DNA of 64,000 nucleotides from the NCBI GenBank assembly GCA_963788015.1, contig CAWBEY010000002.1, positions 62,001 to 126,000 of the forward strand. Direction: 5' to 3'. The notes beneath the pieces were generated by a model, which saw nothing but the letters and a program-made list of their open reading frames with translations, searched no databases and had not been told where the DNA came from. The stretch comes from JBBRHH01 sp963788015 (GTDB lineage Bacteria; Planctomycetota; Phycisphaerae; Tepidisphaerales; Tepidisphaeraceae). Positions 46,221 through 54,861 of this stretch are shown one piece after another (the first letter of the stretch is position 1; each line of letters opens with the position of its first letter). The translations under genes were made by a program, and so were the position numbers.

Positions 46221-46391
46221 TGGAGGGGAATAAACACTGATGGGGACGAGGTTCGTGAATTACGAGAGAGCAAGGTGGTGACCCACCAGCAGCTGGCCGA
46301 TGCCATTGGGACAAAGAGAACAGCACTCAGCAGGCTGGAGAGTGCGGTTATGAGGGGCATACCGTTGAGCTACTCTTCTGCCGACTTGTGA
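46221..46391 (+). pseudogene. Fragment of an XRE-type HTH gene
   Basis: The frame ending TGA at 46389-46391 reads DEVRELRESKVVTHQQLADA and IGTKRTALSRLESAVMRGIP LSYSSADL, an XRE helix-turn-helix of the HigA type. There is no ATG before the HTH within the frame (a stop lies at 46218). It may use an unusual start or be the remainder of a longer regulator. It sits between the PQQ-like gene and rplS. The gene is too short to appear in routine calls. Confidence 0.5.
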
Positions 46392-46500
46392 GAGCGTTGC
46401 ATGGAAAGCTCGACGGCGTCCCTACGGCCACAGCGATTCATGGAGCTTCCACGAATCGTCGTCGTGTGTTTGCAAAACTTTGGCCGGTCCTTTTGTTGAA

Positions 46501-46923
46501 TCAGCTCGCTGCCCCAGCCAGCTCCGGCGTCTGGGCCTCGACTGCCTCTACGGCCTTGGCAGGGGCGGCTTTTTCTTTGCGCTTTTCCACCAACCGCACC
46601 GCTTTGCCCACGCGGTCGCGCAGGTAGTAGAGCTTGGCGCGGCGGGTTTCGCCGCTGCGGCGGACGGTGATGCTGGCGATGTACGGGGAGTGGACTGGAA
46701 AGCCGCGCTCCACGCCTTCGTTGTTGACGATCCGGCGGACGATGAACGTCTCGTTGATCCCGCGCCCCTTGCGGGCAATCACGGTGCCGGAGAACGTCTG
46801 CAGACGCTCCTTTTCGCCTTCGATGATCCGCGTCGAGACATCAACGGTGTCTCCGATGCTGAACTGCAATGGCTGGGCCTTCAACGACGATTGCTCGACT
46901 AAGTCAATGATGCGCTGCGACAT
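46501..46923 (-). CDS. rplS: 50S ribosomal protein L19
   Basis: 140 residues. MSQRIIDLVEQSSLKAQPLQ, FSIGDTVDVSTRIIEGEKER, LQTFSGTVIARKGRGINETF and IVRRIVNNEGVERGFPVHSP are standard L19; the C-terminus has an additional alanine-rich tail (RKEKAAPAKAVEAVEAQTPE). It is the last gene of the rpsP-trmD-rplS unit, 45 bases after trmD. A ribosome-binding AGGAG lies upstream of the ATG. Confidence 0.96.
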   Translation of the reverse strand: MSQRIIDLVEQSSLKAQPLQFSIGDTVDVSTRIIEGEKERLQTFSGTVIARKGRGINETFIVRRIVNNEGVERGFPVHSPYIASITVRRSGETRRAKLYYLRDRVGKAVRLVEKRKEKAAPAKAVEAVEAQTPELAGAAS

Positions 46924-46968
46924 GGTGGCTCCTGACGATCAGTTTTCCAAACGATTCAAGTTTACTTC

Positions 46969-47679
46969 TCAAACGGTCTCTTGCTTCGATGAATACGCCT
47001 GCCACAAGTCTGGCCGGCGTTCTTGCGTGCGCAGCTTTCGCTGCTGAAGTCTCCAGGCGGCAATGGCCTTGTGATTGCCGCTTAACAGAATATCGGGCAC
47101 GCCCATTCCGCGAAACTCGCGGGGTCGCGTGTATTGCGGGTACTCGATCAGGCCGCCCGCGAATGTCTCTTCCTGCGTTCCCTGCTCGTGGCCCAGCGCT
47201 CCGGGGAGCAGCCGCACCACCGCATCGACCAAGACCATCGCCGCCAGCTCTCCGCCGGACAGCACATAGTCGCCGATGCTGATTTCCATTGGCGACAGGC
47301 CGGTGGAAATCCGCTCGTCAAACCCTTCGTAATGGCCGGCGATCAGCAATAGGCGCTGATGCGTGGCCAGTTCCATCACCAGGTCCTGCGTCAGCGGCAC
47401 ACCTTGCGGCGTGAGCAGGATCCGCGTGGCCGGCCGGGCGTCTTTTTGTTCAACTGCCTCGACGGCGTCGAACATTGTCTGGCACATCATCACCATGCCA
47501 GGCCCGCCCCCGAAGGGACGGTCGTCCACCGACTTATGCCCATCCGTCGCGAAGTCGCGGATGTTGGTCAGGTGGTATTCCACCAAGCCTTTGTCGGCCG
47601 CCCTGCTCGGGATGCTGGTGCCCAACACCGGGCCAAACATCTCCGGGAACAAGGTCAAAATGTCAATCCGCAGCGACAT
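46969..47679 (-). CDS. trmD: tRNA (guanine-N1-)-methyltransferase
   Basis: 236 residues. Methylates G37 of tRNAs with AdoMet to prevent frameshifting. SPOUT trefoil-knot blocks: MSLRIDILTLFPEMFGPVLG, SVDDRPFGGGPGMVMMCQTM, LLLIAGHYEGFDERISTGLS, EISIGDYVLSGGELAAMVLV and YTRPREFRGMGVPDILLSGN, with the catalytic Asp in RDFATDGHKSVDDRP. Normal length. It follows rpsP by 126 bases; rimM, which normally stands between these two genes, is absent. Confidence 0.97.
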   Translation of the reverse strand: MSLRIDILTLFPEMFGPVLGTSIPSRAADKGLVEYHLTNIRDFATDGHKSVDDRPFGGGPGMVMMCQTMFDAVEAVEQKDARPATRILLTPQGVPLTQDLVMELATHQRLLLIAGHYEGFDERISTGLSPMEISIGDYVLSGGELAAMVLVDAVVRLLPGALGHEQGTQEETFAGGLIEYPQYTRPREFRGMGVPDILLSGNHKAIAAWRLQQRKLRTQERRPDLWQAYSSKQETV

Positions 47680-47805
47680 TCGTCCGGCCTGGCTTTACGT
47701 CGGAGGCGATGTGCCTTCAGACGCGTCGCTCCCAGACGTCACTTTCGATCAAAACGACAAGACCCGTGTACAAACGGGCCTTGGCGGTTCGTTTAATTTT
47801 CCTAC

Positions 47806-48141
47806 TCACGCAGCGGGCGCTTCGGCCTTCTTTTCACCGGCGACGGCCGGCGCAACTTTCGGCTTGCCGGGTTTGGGCAGCTTCAATTGCTTGTGGTCCA
47901 GGCCGCTTTTCTTCAAGAGCGACGACACGGTGCCCGAAGGGATGGCGCCGTGGTCCAGCCAGTAGCGGCAACGTTCCAGGTTGGCCACGAACTGCTTGGC
48001 CTGGTCCTTGTTGATTGGATCGTAATACCCAAGCTGCTCGATCACCCGGCCGTCTCGCGGCGAGCGTACGTCCATCGCGTTGAGGCGATAGAAAGCGTGA
48101 TTGGTCCGGCCCATACGTTTAAGTCTTAGCTTCACCGACAT
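47806..48141 (-). CDS. rpsP: 30S ribosomal protein S16
   Basis: 111 residues. MSVKLRLKRMGRTNHAFYRL, NAMDVRSPRDGRVIEQLGYY and DPINKDQAKQFVANLERCRY WLDHGAIPSGTVSSLLKKSG cover the standard S16 fold, followed by a lysine/proline/alanine tail of about 25 residues. It is the first gene of rpsP-trmD-rplS. Confidence 0.96.
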   Translation of the reverse strand: MSVKLRLKRMGRTNHAFYRLNAMDVRSPRDGRVIEQLGYYDPINKDQAKQFVANLERCRYWLDHGAIPSGTVSSLLKKSGLDHKQLKLPKPGKPKVAPAVAGEKKAEAPAA

Positions 48142-48245
48142 TCAAATTCTCCAGTGGTCTTCAATTGACGAGAACCGAGCAGTATAGCCACCACCCCCCG
48201 CGTTGCAAGCAGGGTGCGGGTACTTTGTTTGCTACCTCAAACCGC

Positions 48246-48653
48246 ATGCGAAAATCGCAGCCTCCGCTCATGGTTGATAAAGGACTTTCCGACGAGGAAG
48301 CAGCAAGCCTGCTGGCCCAACTCCTGCAATCGGATTCCTGCGAAAGCACACTTGTGGCCATCGCTAATGCCGCCCGACATCTGCGGGCCGATTCACGCGG
48401 CAACATTCTGGACGCCGTGGGGCCGGTTCGCGAGCCTGATGAGCACAGACATCCGGCCCATCGCGTGATGGCCAAGCTGTCGCCTCCCAAAGCACCTCCC
48501 GCCATGCCGCCTCGCACGGCCGCGCCGACAAGCCAACACAAGTCCAAACACCTGCACACGAACTTCAGCGCCGTGCTGTGGTCAGGGGTTTGGGTGATGG
48601 CCGCGTTGCTGGTGATTTGCGCCCTGCTGCTGGCCGGGGGCCTGAGCATGTGA
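48246..48653 (+). CDS. Small tail-anchored protein with zf-HC2-like helix, unknown
   Basis: 135 residues from the ATG at 48246. MRKSQPPLMVDKGLSDEEAA and LLAQLLQSDSCESTLVAIAN form helices, a proline/alanine linker (KLSPPKAPPAMPPRTAAPTS) follows, and a single C-terminal membrane segment (LWSGVWVMAALLVICALLLA) ends the protein. The architecture resembles anti-sigma-like or FtsH-neighbour small proteins, but zinc-binding residues are lacking. It is divergent from rpsP. The start could also be at 48165. Confidence 0.45.
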   Translation: MRKSQPPLMVDKGLSDEEAASLLAQLLQSDSCESTLVAIANAARHLRADSRGNILDAVGPVREPDEHRHPAHRVMAKLSPPKAPPAMPPRTAAPTSQHKSKHLHTNFSAVLWSGVWVMAALLVICALLLAGGLSM

Positions 48654-48966
48654 GCCGAGGCGACGACTAAGAACGAGTAGGCAGACGAATTTTCATCATC
48701 GCGGAGGGGGAGGGGCGTGGACAGCAGGCGCGGTGGATGGCAGGCGAAGTGGCCGGGGCGAGGGGCAGAGTGGGCGGGCGGGGTGGTTGCAGGGGCGGAT
48801 AAGAAGCCCGTTTTGTGCCCGTGTGATTTCCCTGAAGGAGGAGATGGAGGGGGGAATGGTGGTCGGTTTGGGTGGGTTTTGGGTTGTTGTAATTGAGTTG
48901 CGCGGGGGATTCTGGGAGGGGGGTGAGGATTGACAAGGGTTTAGGCCGAAAGTGGCTTGTAGAAAG

Positions 48967-49098
48967 CGACACATAACCGACCACCAATCGACCACCAACC
49001 GACACATGACCGACCACCAACCGACACATAACAAGCACACAAAGCGACCATGATCGACACGTAAACGACTACCCATGGAGACATAACCGACCACCATA
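48967..49098. repeat. Tandem array of twelve 11-bp units
   Basis: Counting in steps of 11 from 48967 gives CGACACATAAC, CGACCACCAAT, CGACCACCAAC, CGACACATGAC, CGACCACCAAC, CGACACATAAC, AAGCACACAAA, GCGACCATGAT, CGACACGTAAA, CGACTACCCAT, GGAGACATAAC, CGACCACCATA. Two alternating versions (CACATAAC and CACCAAC endings) occur, and the middle units have drifted. The period of 11 is close to one DNA turn. It lies in a 678-base gene-free stretch (48654-49331); the rest of that stretch is G-rich with nothing recognisable. Confidence 0.85.
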
Positions 49099-49331
49099 CG
49101 ACGCGGGGTGGGGGGCGAAGAAGATTGAGCATGGTCGTGCGACGAGGCGAAGGACGAGGGAGAGGGAGGGTTGGGTTTGGGTTGGCTTATGGGATGAGAG
49201 GTTGCGGGCATTGGTTTCCCCCTGTAGTTGAAGCTTGGTGTATTGTATGAAGGATGTTAGGGTGGTGTCAAGAAGAAAATGCGGGGAGCCGCGGAGCAAG
49301 CTCTGCGGGCGTTGGGGAGTATGGCTGGGGA

Positions 49332-49742
49332 CTAACGAAGTAGCGCGATAAATCCGGCCTGCTCGAAATGGTGATCGCTGGTCAGTGCCTCCGCCACATG
49401 TCGCTGCTCGATGATCTGAAATGAGGCACAATCGACAAGGCTCCATGCCTTGTCTGGCCGTTCTTCATAACGGGTGAGCGCTTCCCGGAACTGGATGCTG
49501 GTTTGGGGCACCACCTCGACGTTGGGGTCGGCCATCAGGCGTTGGGAATAGGTCGCGGCGGCTTTGCGCAGTTGTTCGCCACTGGCCGCGAAACTTGCGA
49601 GAAGTTCCGTCAGCACCATTTCAGTAGTGATGATTCGCATCGGCCCGATTTGCCCGGACACATCGCGAGCCTTCTGATGTAGACTGTCGCGTGGATTCAA
49701 AATGGCGATCCAATAGGCGGTATCCGCAAAGACGGTCTTCAT
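49332..49742 (-). CDS. PIN-domain toxin (VapC-like)
   Basis: 136 residues: MKTVFADTAYWIAILNPRDS, TTEMVLTELLASFAASGEQL, KAWSLVDCASFQIIEQRHVA and EALTSDHHFEQAGFIALLR. The four acidic residues of the PIN metal site are present at about Asp7, Glu46, Asp104 and Asp123. Such proteins are Mg2+-dependent ribonucleases. Its ATG overlaps the stop of the upstream gene by four bases, so the two are coupled. It lacks the usual small VapB partner, and the upstream 307-residue gene takes that place. Intact and probably active. Confidence 0.85.
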   Translation of the reverse strand: MKTVFADTAYWIAILNPRDSLHQKARDVSGQIGPMRIITTEMVLTELLASFAASGEQLRKAAATYSQRLMADPNVEVVPQTSIQFREALTRYEERPDKAWSLVDCASFQIIEQRHVAEALTSDHHFEQAGFIALLR

Positions 49743-50662
49743 TCCTCCTCCCGCGGGGCGCGGTACAGGTAATGATCGACGTTCTTTGACAGATCGGCCG
49801 GAACCTTTCGCCATTCCGAATCCGGGACGGTGGCCGCGATATCCGCCGCCACGTCCCAAATGGGCCGGGCCGCGGCATCAAATGCATGTTCGCCGGCGAT
49901 GTAATCCCGCACGCTGTCGACCGACACGATGCGTTTGGGCCTTCCGTTTGGGGCCGAGAACTCGGCGTGTCCGATGATTCGCAGGCGCTTGCTGGCGTGC
50001 CTGGACAAGGCTTCAGTAAATCGCGTTTCCTGATCGGGCCGGAACTTTCCGGGTATTTTTGAACCGTCATCCAACCGGAGGGTGAAATTGCATCCGTCCA
50101 GGTCGGCGGAGCGCACTTCACCAGTCAGGTCAATACGATCGTCGTAATCTTTTTGAGTCCACTCGACAAGGCGGGCCCGCGCCTGTGCCGTATATCGCAC
50201 CAGTAGAGGCCTGTTGGGCAGTTTCTGGAGGATACTTTCGTCTTCTCGAAGAGTCTTGCCAAAATCAGCAAAGAGCGGCATGACCGCCTTGGGCAATGCC
50301 TGGGGCAACGGACGATTGTCGGCGGCGGAGGCGATCGAGTCTGCGACAACTTCCACGGCCTGGTCCAGTTCATCGGGCCCGGTCCACATGGGCATTTGAT
50401 CTTCGGCGACCATCTCGCGGAACAGCGGAATGGTGGTGCTGCCGTGGGCGATTTCATAGAACTTGATCACCAGTGACTGCTCGAAGTTCGCGGGGAGGCG
50501 GACTCGGTCGGGGTGATGCCGCCGCCAGAGTTCCTTGGCCGTCTCGACGAGGATGGTCTTGTAAGCCACCAGATCGGGAAGGACGTCGATGTCCAGACCG
50601 TGATCCTCGAAGCGAGCGCCTTCGAAGGTATGGGTTACAAGCTCTCGGCGGGATCGCGTCAT
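49739..50662 (-). CDS. Unknown 307-residue protein coupled to a PIN toxin
   Basis: MTRSRRELVTHTFEGARFED at the start, then a helical domain (SLVIKFYEIAHGSTTIPLFR, VEVVADSIASAADNRPLPQA) and at about residues 190-265 a beta-rich part DRIDLTGEVRSADLDGCNFT, LRLDDGSKIPGKFRPDQETR and RLRIIGHAEFSAPNGRPKRI that looks like a small OB-type barrel. It is not a standard antitoxin family, and no nuclease motif is visible. The four-base overlap with the PIN gene and its place in a defence island suggest it acts as antitoxin or nucleic-acid sensor. Inference only. Confidence 0.65.
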   Translation of the reverse strand: MTRSRRELVTHTFEGARFEDHGLDIDVLPDLVAYKTILVETAKELWRRHHPDRVRLPANFEQSLVIKFYEIAHGSTTIPLFREMVAEDQMPMWTGPDELDQAVEVVADSIASAADNRPLPQALPKAVMPLFADFGKTLREDESILQKLPNRPLLVRYTAQARARLVEWTQKDYDDRIDLTGEVRSADLDGCNFTLRLDDGSKIPGKFRPDQETRFTEALSRHASKRLRIIGHAEFSAPNGRPKRIVSVDSVRDYIAGEHAFDAAARPIWDVAADIAATVPDSEWRKVPADLSKNVDHYLYRAPREEE

Positions 50663-50796
50663 GTGGAAAGCTTTCTGGCGGGGGAGTCTTTGATTCTCCT
50701 AGACGGATTTTAGCCGGTTGCAATCTGGGATGGCAATGGCATATGAGGTTGGACGAGCGGCCAATAATGTCTCGCACCAACGTATTTGCGACGCGA

Positions 50797-50951
50797 TCAA
50801 GCGGTGAACGCGCGGTGGAGGAGGGAGGCGAAGAGGTGGTCGGCCTGGCGCAAGGATTCGCGCTGGGCGGCGCACAGGCGCTCTACTCGGTTTACGAGCG
50901 CGGAGAATTTCTGCTGGAGGGGAGGCAGAGGTAGATAAAATGGGAATGTAC
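50797..50951 (-). pseudogene. hsdS: hsdS 3' fragment (separated by an insertion sequence)
   Basis: Reading on the minus strand from the insertion point gives FYLPLPPLQQKFSALVNRVE RLCAAQRESLRQADHLFASL LHRAFTA and a stop at 50797. This is the conserved C-terminal coiled-coil of type I specificity subunits. Joined in frame to the 5' fragment (52088-53144) across one copy of the 9-bp target, it restores SPTDIRTFPFYLPLPPLQQK without gap. On its own it lacks a start and is not expressed as a protein. Confidence 0.85.
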
Positions 50952-52087
50952 TGCTCTGTCTCAAACCCTCCCAAAGTTAGGCGCATGTTCGGTAGCGCGA
51001 CCGCCGGCTTCCGTGTAGATGATGCGGGATGGAAACCTGCAAATCACCACGGAAGGTGCTGATCGAGGCCTACCAACTCGCTTTACCGCTGCTGCCGGCC
51101 TACGCGAGTGACTACAGCCGGAAAGACTTCACCCAGCCGCAGCTCTTCGCCTGCCTGGTCCTCCGCGAGCACCAGAAGAAAAGCTACCGCGGCATCGAAG
51201 CGCTCCTGGCCGACAGCCCGGACTGGCTCAAAGACATCGGCGTGAAGGACGGCAAGGCCCCCGACCACAACACGCTCTGGCGGGCGTTCGAGAGGCTGGT
51301 CAAACGCGGCCTGATGAACCGCATGCTCGACCAGCAGGCGGCGTGGGCCGAGGAGCAGGGGCTGATCCAGGGGCGTGTCAAGCCGGTGGCGCTGGACAGC
51401 AGCATGTTCGAAAGCCGCCACGTCAGCCGCCACTTCGAGAAGCGCTGCAGGCAGAGCGCCGCCGCGGAAGCCAAGGCGGCGCGGAGAAAAAAAAAGCCCG
51501 GAAGAAAGCCGAGAAACAGGCACAAAGGCGGGCGAAACGACAGACGACACAGCGCGGCGGAGCCCACGCCCCCGAGGTGAACCGCCGTCGCCGCCGCACC
51601 GTCAAACGTTTGCCCAAGCTGTCGCTGGCGGTTGCCACGGCCTGCCACCTGATCCTCGCCGCACGGGCGACGACCGGGGCGGGCGGCGACCAGAAGTTTT
51701 TCGAGCCGCTGCTGCTGGACGCTTATCGGCGGGCGACGGTCAAGACTGCCGTGGCCGATGCCGGGTACGACTCCGAGGCCAACCACTGCATCTCGCGCGC
51801 AGGACCTGGGCATCCAATCAATCATCCCGCCCAAGGCGGGACGGCCATCTGCCAAGCCGCCGACGACACGCCACCGCCGTAACATGCGCAACCGCTTCAA
51901 GCGCAAGGCCGACAAGAACAAATACGGCCAGAGGTGGCAGGTGGAGACCGTGAACAGCATGATCAAACGCAACCTCGGCTCCGCCCTTCGGGCCACGACC
52001 GCCCGCCGCAGGTCGATGGAGCTGCTGCTACGCGTCGTCACTCACAACATTATGATCGTGTGCGAAGCCAAGGGTTGAGACAGAGCA
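50952..52087 (+). mobile_element. 1136-bp insertion sequence, IS4/IS5-superfamily type
   Basis: The ends are inverted repeats beginning TGCTCTGTCTCAA (left at 50952, right at 52087 on the minus strand), 13 identical bases then degenerating. A single transposase gene nearly fills it. The 9-bp duplicated target fits the IS4 group better than IS5 subgroups with 2-4 bp targets, but the family was not determined by search. The element is inserted within hsdS in the opposite orientation. Confidence 0.92.
51029..52078 (+). CDS. DDE transposase of the insertion sequence, two frame changes
   Basis: About 350 residues in three frames. METCKSPRKVLIEAYQLALP and HQKKSYRGIEALLADSPDWL begin the first; VKPVALDSSMFESRHVSRHF contains the first catalytic Asp. 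An A9 run at 51487-51495 shifts to a -1 frame (KARKKAEKQAQRRAKRQTTQ), which contains KTAVADAGYDSEANH (second Asp). A further change near 51800 gives DLGIQSIIPPKAGRPSAKPP and YGQRWQVETVNSMIKRNLGS, the Y(2)R(3)E(6)K signature with the catalytic Glu. The A9 run could be a programmed slippage site; the second change looks like an error or a disabling mutation. Confidence 0.85.
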
Positions 52088-53144
52088 GGAATGTACGAAT
52101 GTCCGTCGGTGAAATGTGGGGAATGGTGGTTTCCGTTGGTCTGCAGTGGCGCGTAAAGGATTGGTGCCGGAGAAGGTAATATAGGTATGCATTGGGAATG
52201 CCTTGCTTGCCGCGCAGTCGCGCAACTCGCTGAACCAAAAGCGATGGACAATCTTCATCGCGGATCTGCGCAACTTTGAATCCTTCGCCAATCCAAGGAC
52301 GATCCATAGCGATTACGATGTCGCCGCTGGTCATAACAAAATCGGAAAGGTGCCGGACTTCCGACCTCGGCCATTCCGCTAAGTCACTCCAATCGATTCG
52401 ATTGGGCAGGACATTGGTACCACGACATAGTCTGACTTTCTCGCCAGTTTTCACATATTTGTCGCTAAGAAACGGATATCCCGTGAGAATTTCTGCGATG
52501 TCTTGAAGTTCAATGCGTTCTCCTGGACCTTTCTCGGGATCGCCAAAGAGTTCGAGGAAGGCGGCGGGGAGGAAGGTGTCGGTGAGTTGGAGGGCGTAGC
52601 GGCGGGTGCGGCGGAGGCGGTCGGCCTGGTCTAGTTGGGCGGCGATTTGGCGCTGCTCGGATAGGTCGGGCAACGTGATCTGGATGTTTTCAAGATGGGA
52701 TGGACCGAAGTTTTGCTGGGCCGATCCGGTAACAAGCCGCGTGATTTGTGAGCGAAACTCGTGCGAATCCAGCCAGAAGCGGAAATAGCGCAGATCCGCA
52801 TCGTCCTTCGCTTTGAACCGAATGGTGCTTGTATTGAGGCAGAGCGGAAGGTGGGAACACCGCACAAACGCACCGCGCGTACGAAGAAGCCCATCGTCGT
52901 CAAAGGAAATTCCCGAACTGGCGATGACGAGATCGCCCTCATCAACGAAGAAATGTTTGTAGCGCTTTTCGGCCTCTTCACGGCTAAGACACCGATCCGT
53001 TTTCGAGAGATCGAGTTCGCCGGTTGGCAGTATATTTCCGACATTGAGAAGCTTGATTCCTGTGTTCGTGAACTGCCATTTGCGAACACCTGGTCCCTCC
53101 TGGAACCAGAAGGCGTCATCGATTTGCACCTTCCGAGTTTTCAA
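52088..53144 (-). pseudogene. hsdS: hsdS 5' part, type I restriction specificity subunit, interrupted
   Basis: Type I specificity subunit chooses the DNA target of the HsdRMS complex. MKTRKVQIDDAFWFQEGPGV opens the first target-recognition domain; ITLPDLSEQRQIAAQLDQAD RLRRTRRYALQ is the central conserved spacer helix; the second recognition domain runs from ELQDIAEILTGYPFLSDKYV to ISPTDIRTF. There it is broken by the insertion sequence and would continue into 18 element-coded residues. The ATG overlaps the hsdM stop by four bases. Loss of the C-terminal helix should impair HsdM pairing and thus both restriction and modification, though truncated half-HsdS proteins can sometimes function as dimers. 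Confidence 0.88.
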
Positions 53145-54858
53145 GATTGGGCCAACATTTCTTGTAGTGACATGACTTCTTCCGTTGCCGAAGTTTCCAA
53201 CTTCCGCATCCGTTCGAGCGTGACGCCTGTGTCTTCGTAAAATGTTTCATCCTGCTCGACCTGGCGATAGCGGCTGGCGGATAGGTCGTATTTGTTGGCC
53301 TTCACCTGATCTTTGGTCACCCAAAACTGGCGGGTGAGCTGGTTGATCTCCGTTTGCAGCGGGGTCATCCGGGCTTGTAGTTCAGCGAGTTCGGTCTCGG
53401 CTTTCTCGCGCGTGCTGCGGGCCTTGTCGGGTGTATCGGAAATGACCTCCTCAAATTTGAGCCGGTGGATGATGGCGTGGTGTTCGAGGCGGTCTTTTTT
53501 CAGCGGGGCGATTTGCTTTTGCAGGTCGGCGAGGCGCTGGGTGCGTTTCTGCTGGAATTTTGTATCGCGCCGGTTGCTGCCAGCAGTCGAGCAGGTCGGG
53601 GATGTCGTTCTCGGCGACTTTCTGGCGCTTGTCGTCGAGTGAATAGCCGTCGTGCTCCATGTCGTAGAACCAGATACGTTCCGTCGTGCCGCCCTTGGTG
53701 AACAGCAGGACGGCGGTGGAGACGCCGGCGTAGGGGCGGAAGACGCCGGAGGGCATGGAGACGACGCCGTCGAGGCGGTTCTCCTCGATGAGCTTTTTGC
53801 GGATTTCGACGTGGGCGTTGGAGGAGCCGAACAGCACGCCGTCGGGGACGATGACGGCGGCGCGGCCGCCGTTTTCGAGCAGGCGCAGGAAGAGGTGCAG
53901 GAAGAGGATCTCGGTCTTCTTGCACTTGGCGGGCAGCGTGGGGTTCACGTCGGCGGCGTCGATCGCGCCCTTGAAGGGCGGATTGGCGAGGACCACGTCG
54001 TAGGCTCGTTCCTCGTTGAAGGCTTTGGAGAGCGTGTCGGTGTAGCGGAAGTTCGGGGCGGCGATGCCGTGGAGCATGAGGTTCATGCTGCCGATGCGGA
54101 GCATGGTCATGCCGGAATCGTTGTCGAAGCCGGTCAGGGCCTTGGTCTGTGCAGAACTCCCACTGTTCCTTGGTGAGCTTGCTGCCGGTGAGGCCGTGCG
54201 GGTAGCCCTCTTCGTCGTAGGTGAGGTCGCGCGGGTCGGTGTGGGTTTCGAGGAGGTGCTGCCAGGCGTTGACGAGGAAGCCGCAGGTGCCGGCGGCCGG
54301 ATCGCAGATGCGCTCGCCTGGGTCGCGGGTCGCACCATGCTTGACCATCATGCGGATGATGTGGCGCGGCGTGCGGAACTGGCCGTTCTGGCCGGCGGTG
54401 TTGAGCTTGCTGAGCAGGTATTCGTAGAGGTCGCCCTGCACGTCCTGGTTCTGGGCGGAAATCTGCATGGCGTCGATGGCCTTGCAGGCCTCGATGAGCA
54501 GGCTGGGCTTGTTGATCTTGAACTCGGCGTTTTCCATCTGGGCCGCGAAGGAGCCGCCCGCGCCGCCGAGCGTCTTGATGAAGGGGAAGACGGTTTCCTT
54601 GACGTGCTTGAGCGCCTTGTCGGCGGGGAGTTGGGTCCAGTGGGACCAGCGCAGGTTGGGATCGGGAAAGATGGGCGCGAATTTCTTGCCGCGGAGCTTG
54701 GCGGCGCGCTCGTTGTCCTGCTCGCGCTCGTCAAGGCGCTTGAGGAAGAGCAGGAAGGAGAGTTGCTCGATGGCGTCGAGGGGATTGGACAGCCCGCCGG
54801 ACCAGAGCTTGTCCCAGAGGGCTTCGACGGCGGAGCGGAGTGTGGGGTCGGTGAGCAT
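53141..54858 (-). CDS. hsdM: Type I DNA methyltransferase subunit, two frame breaks
   Basis: About 572 residues. N-terminal HsdM domain: RSAVEALWDKLWSGGLSNPL and IEQLSFLLFLKRLDEREQDN. AdoMet motif I is in RICDPAAGTCGFLVNAWQHL, and the adenine-methylating NPPF is in YDVVLANPPFKGAIDAADVN. VIVPDGVLFGSSNAHVEIRK and GGTTERIWFYDMEHDGYSLD follow. Frame changes near 54150 and near 53570; the last part (PLQTEINQLTRQFWVTKDQV) is in a third frame and ends at 53141. It methylates N6-adenine within the target chosen by HsdS. It starts three bases after the hsdR stop. Confidence 0.9.
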
Positions 54859-54861
54859 GGT

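Larger units (their letters stand above)
50943..52096. repeat. 9-bp target-site duplication flanking the insertion sequence
   Basis: GGAATGTAC occurs at 50943-50951 immediately outside the left inverted repeat and again at 52088-52096 immediately outside the right one. Removal of the element plus one copy restores the hsdS reading frame, which proves that the insertion went into a previously intact gene. Confidence 0.9.

Noticed and set aside
48967..49098. Array considered as a CRISPR locus
   Set aside because: The units are 11 bases with no unique spacers, and no cas gene is near.
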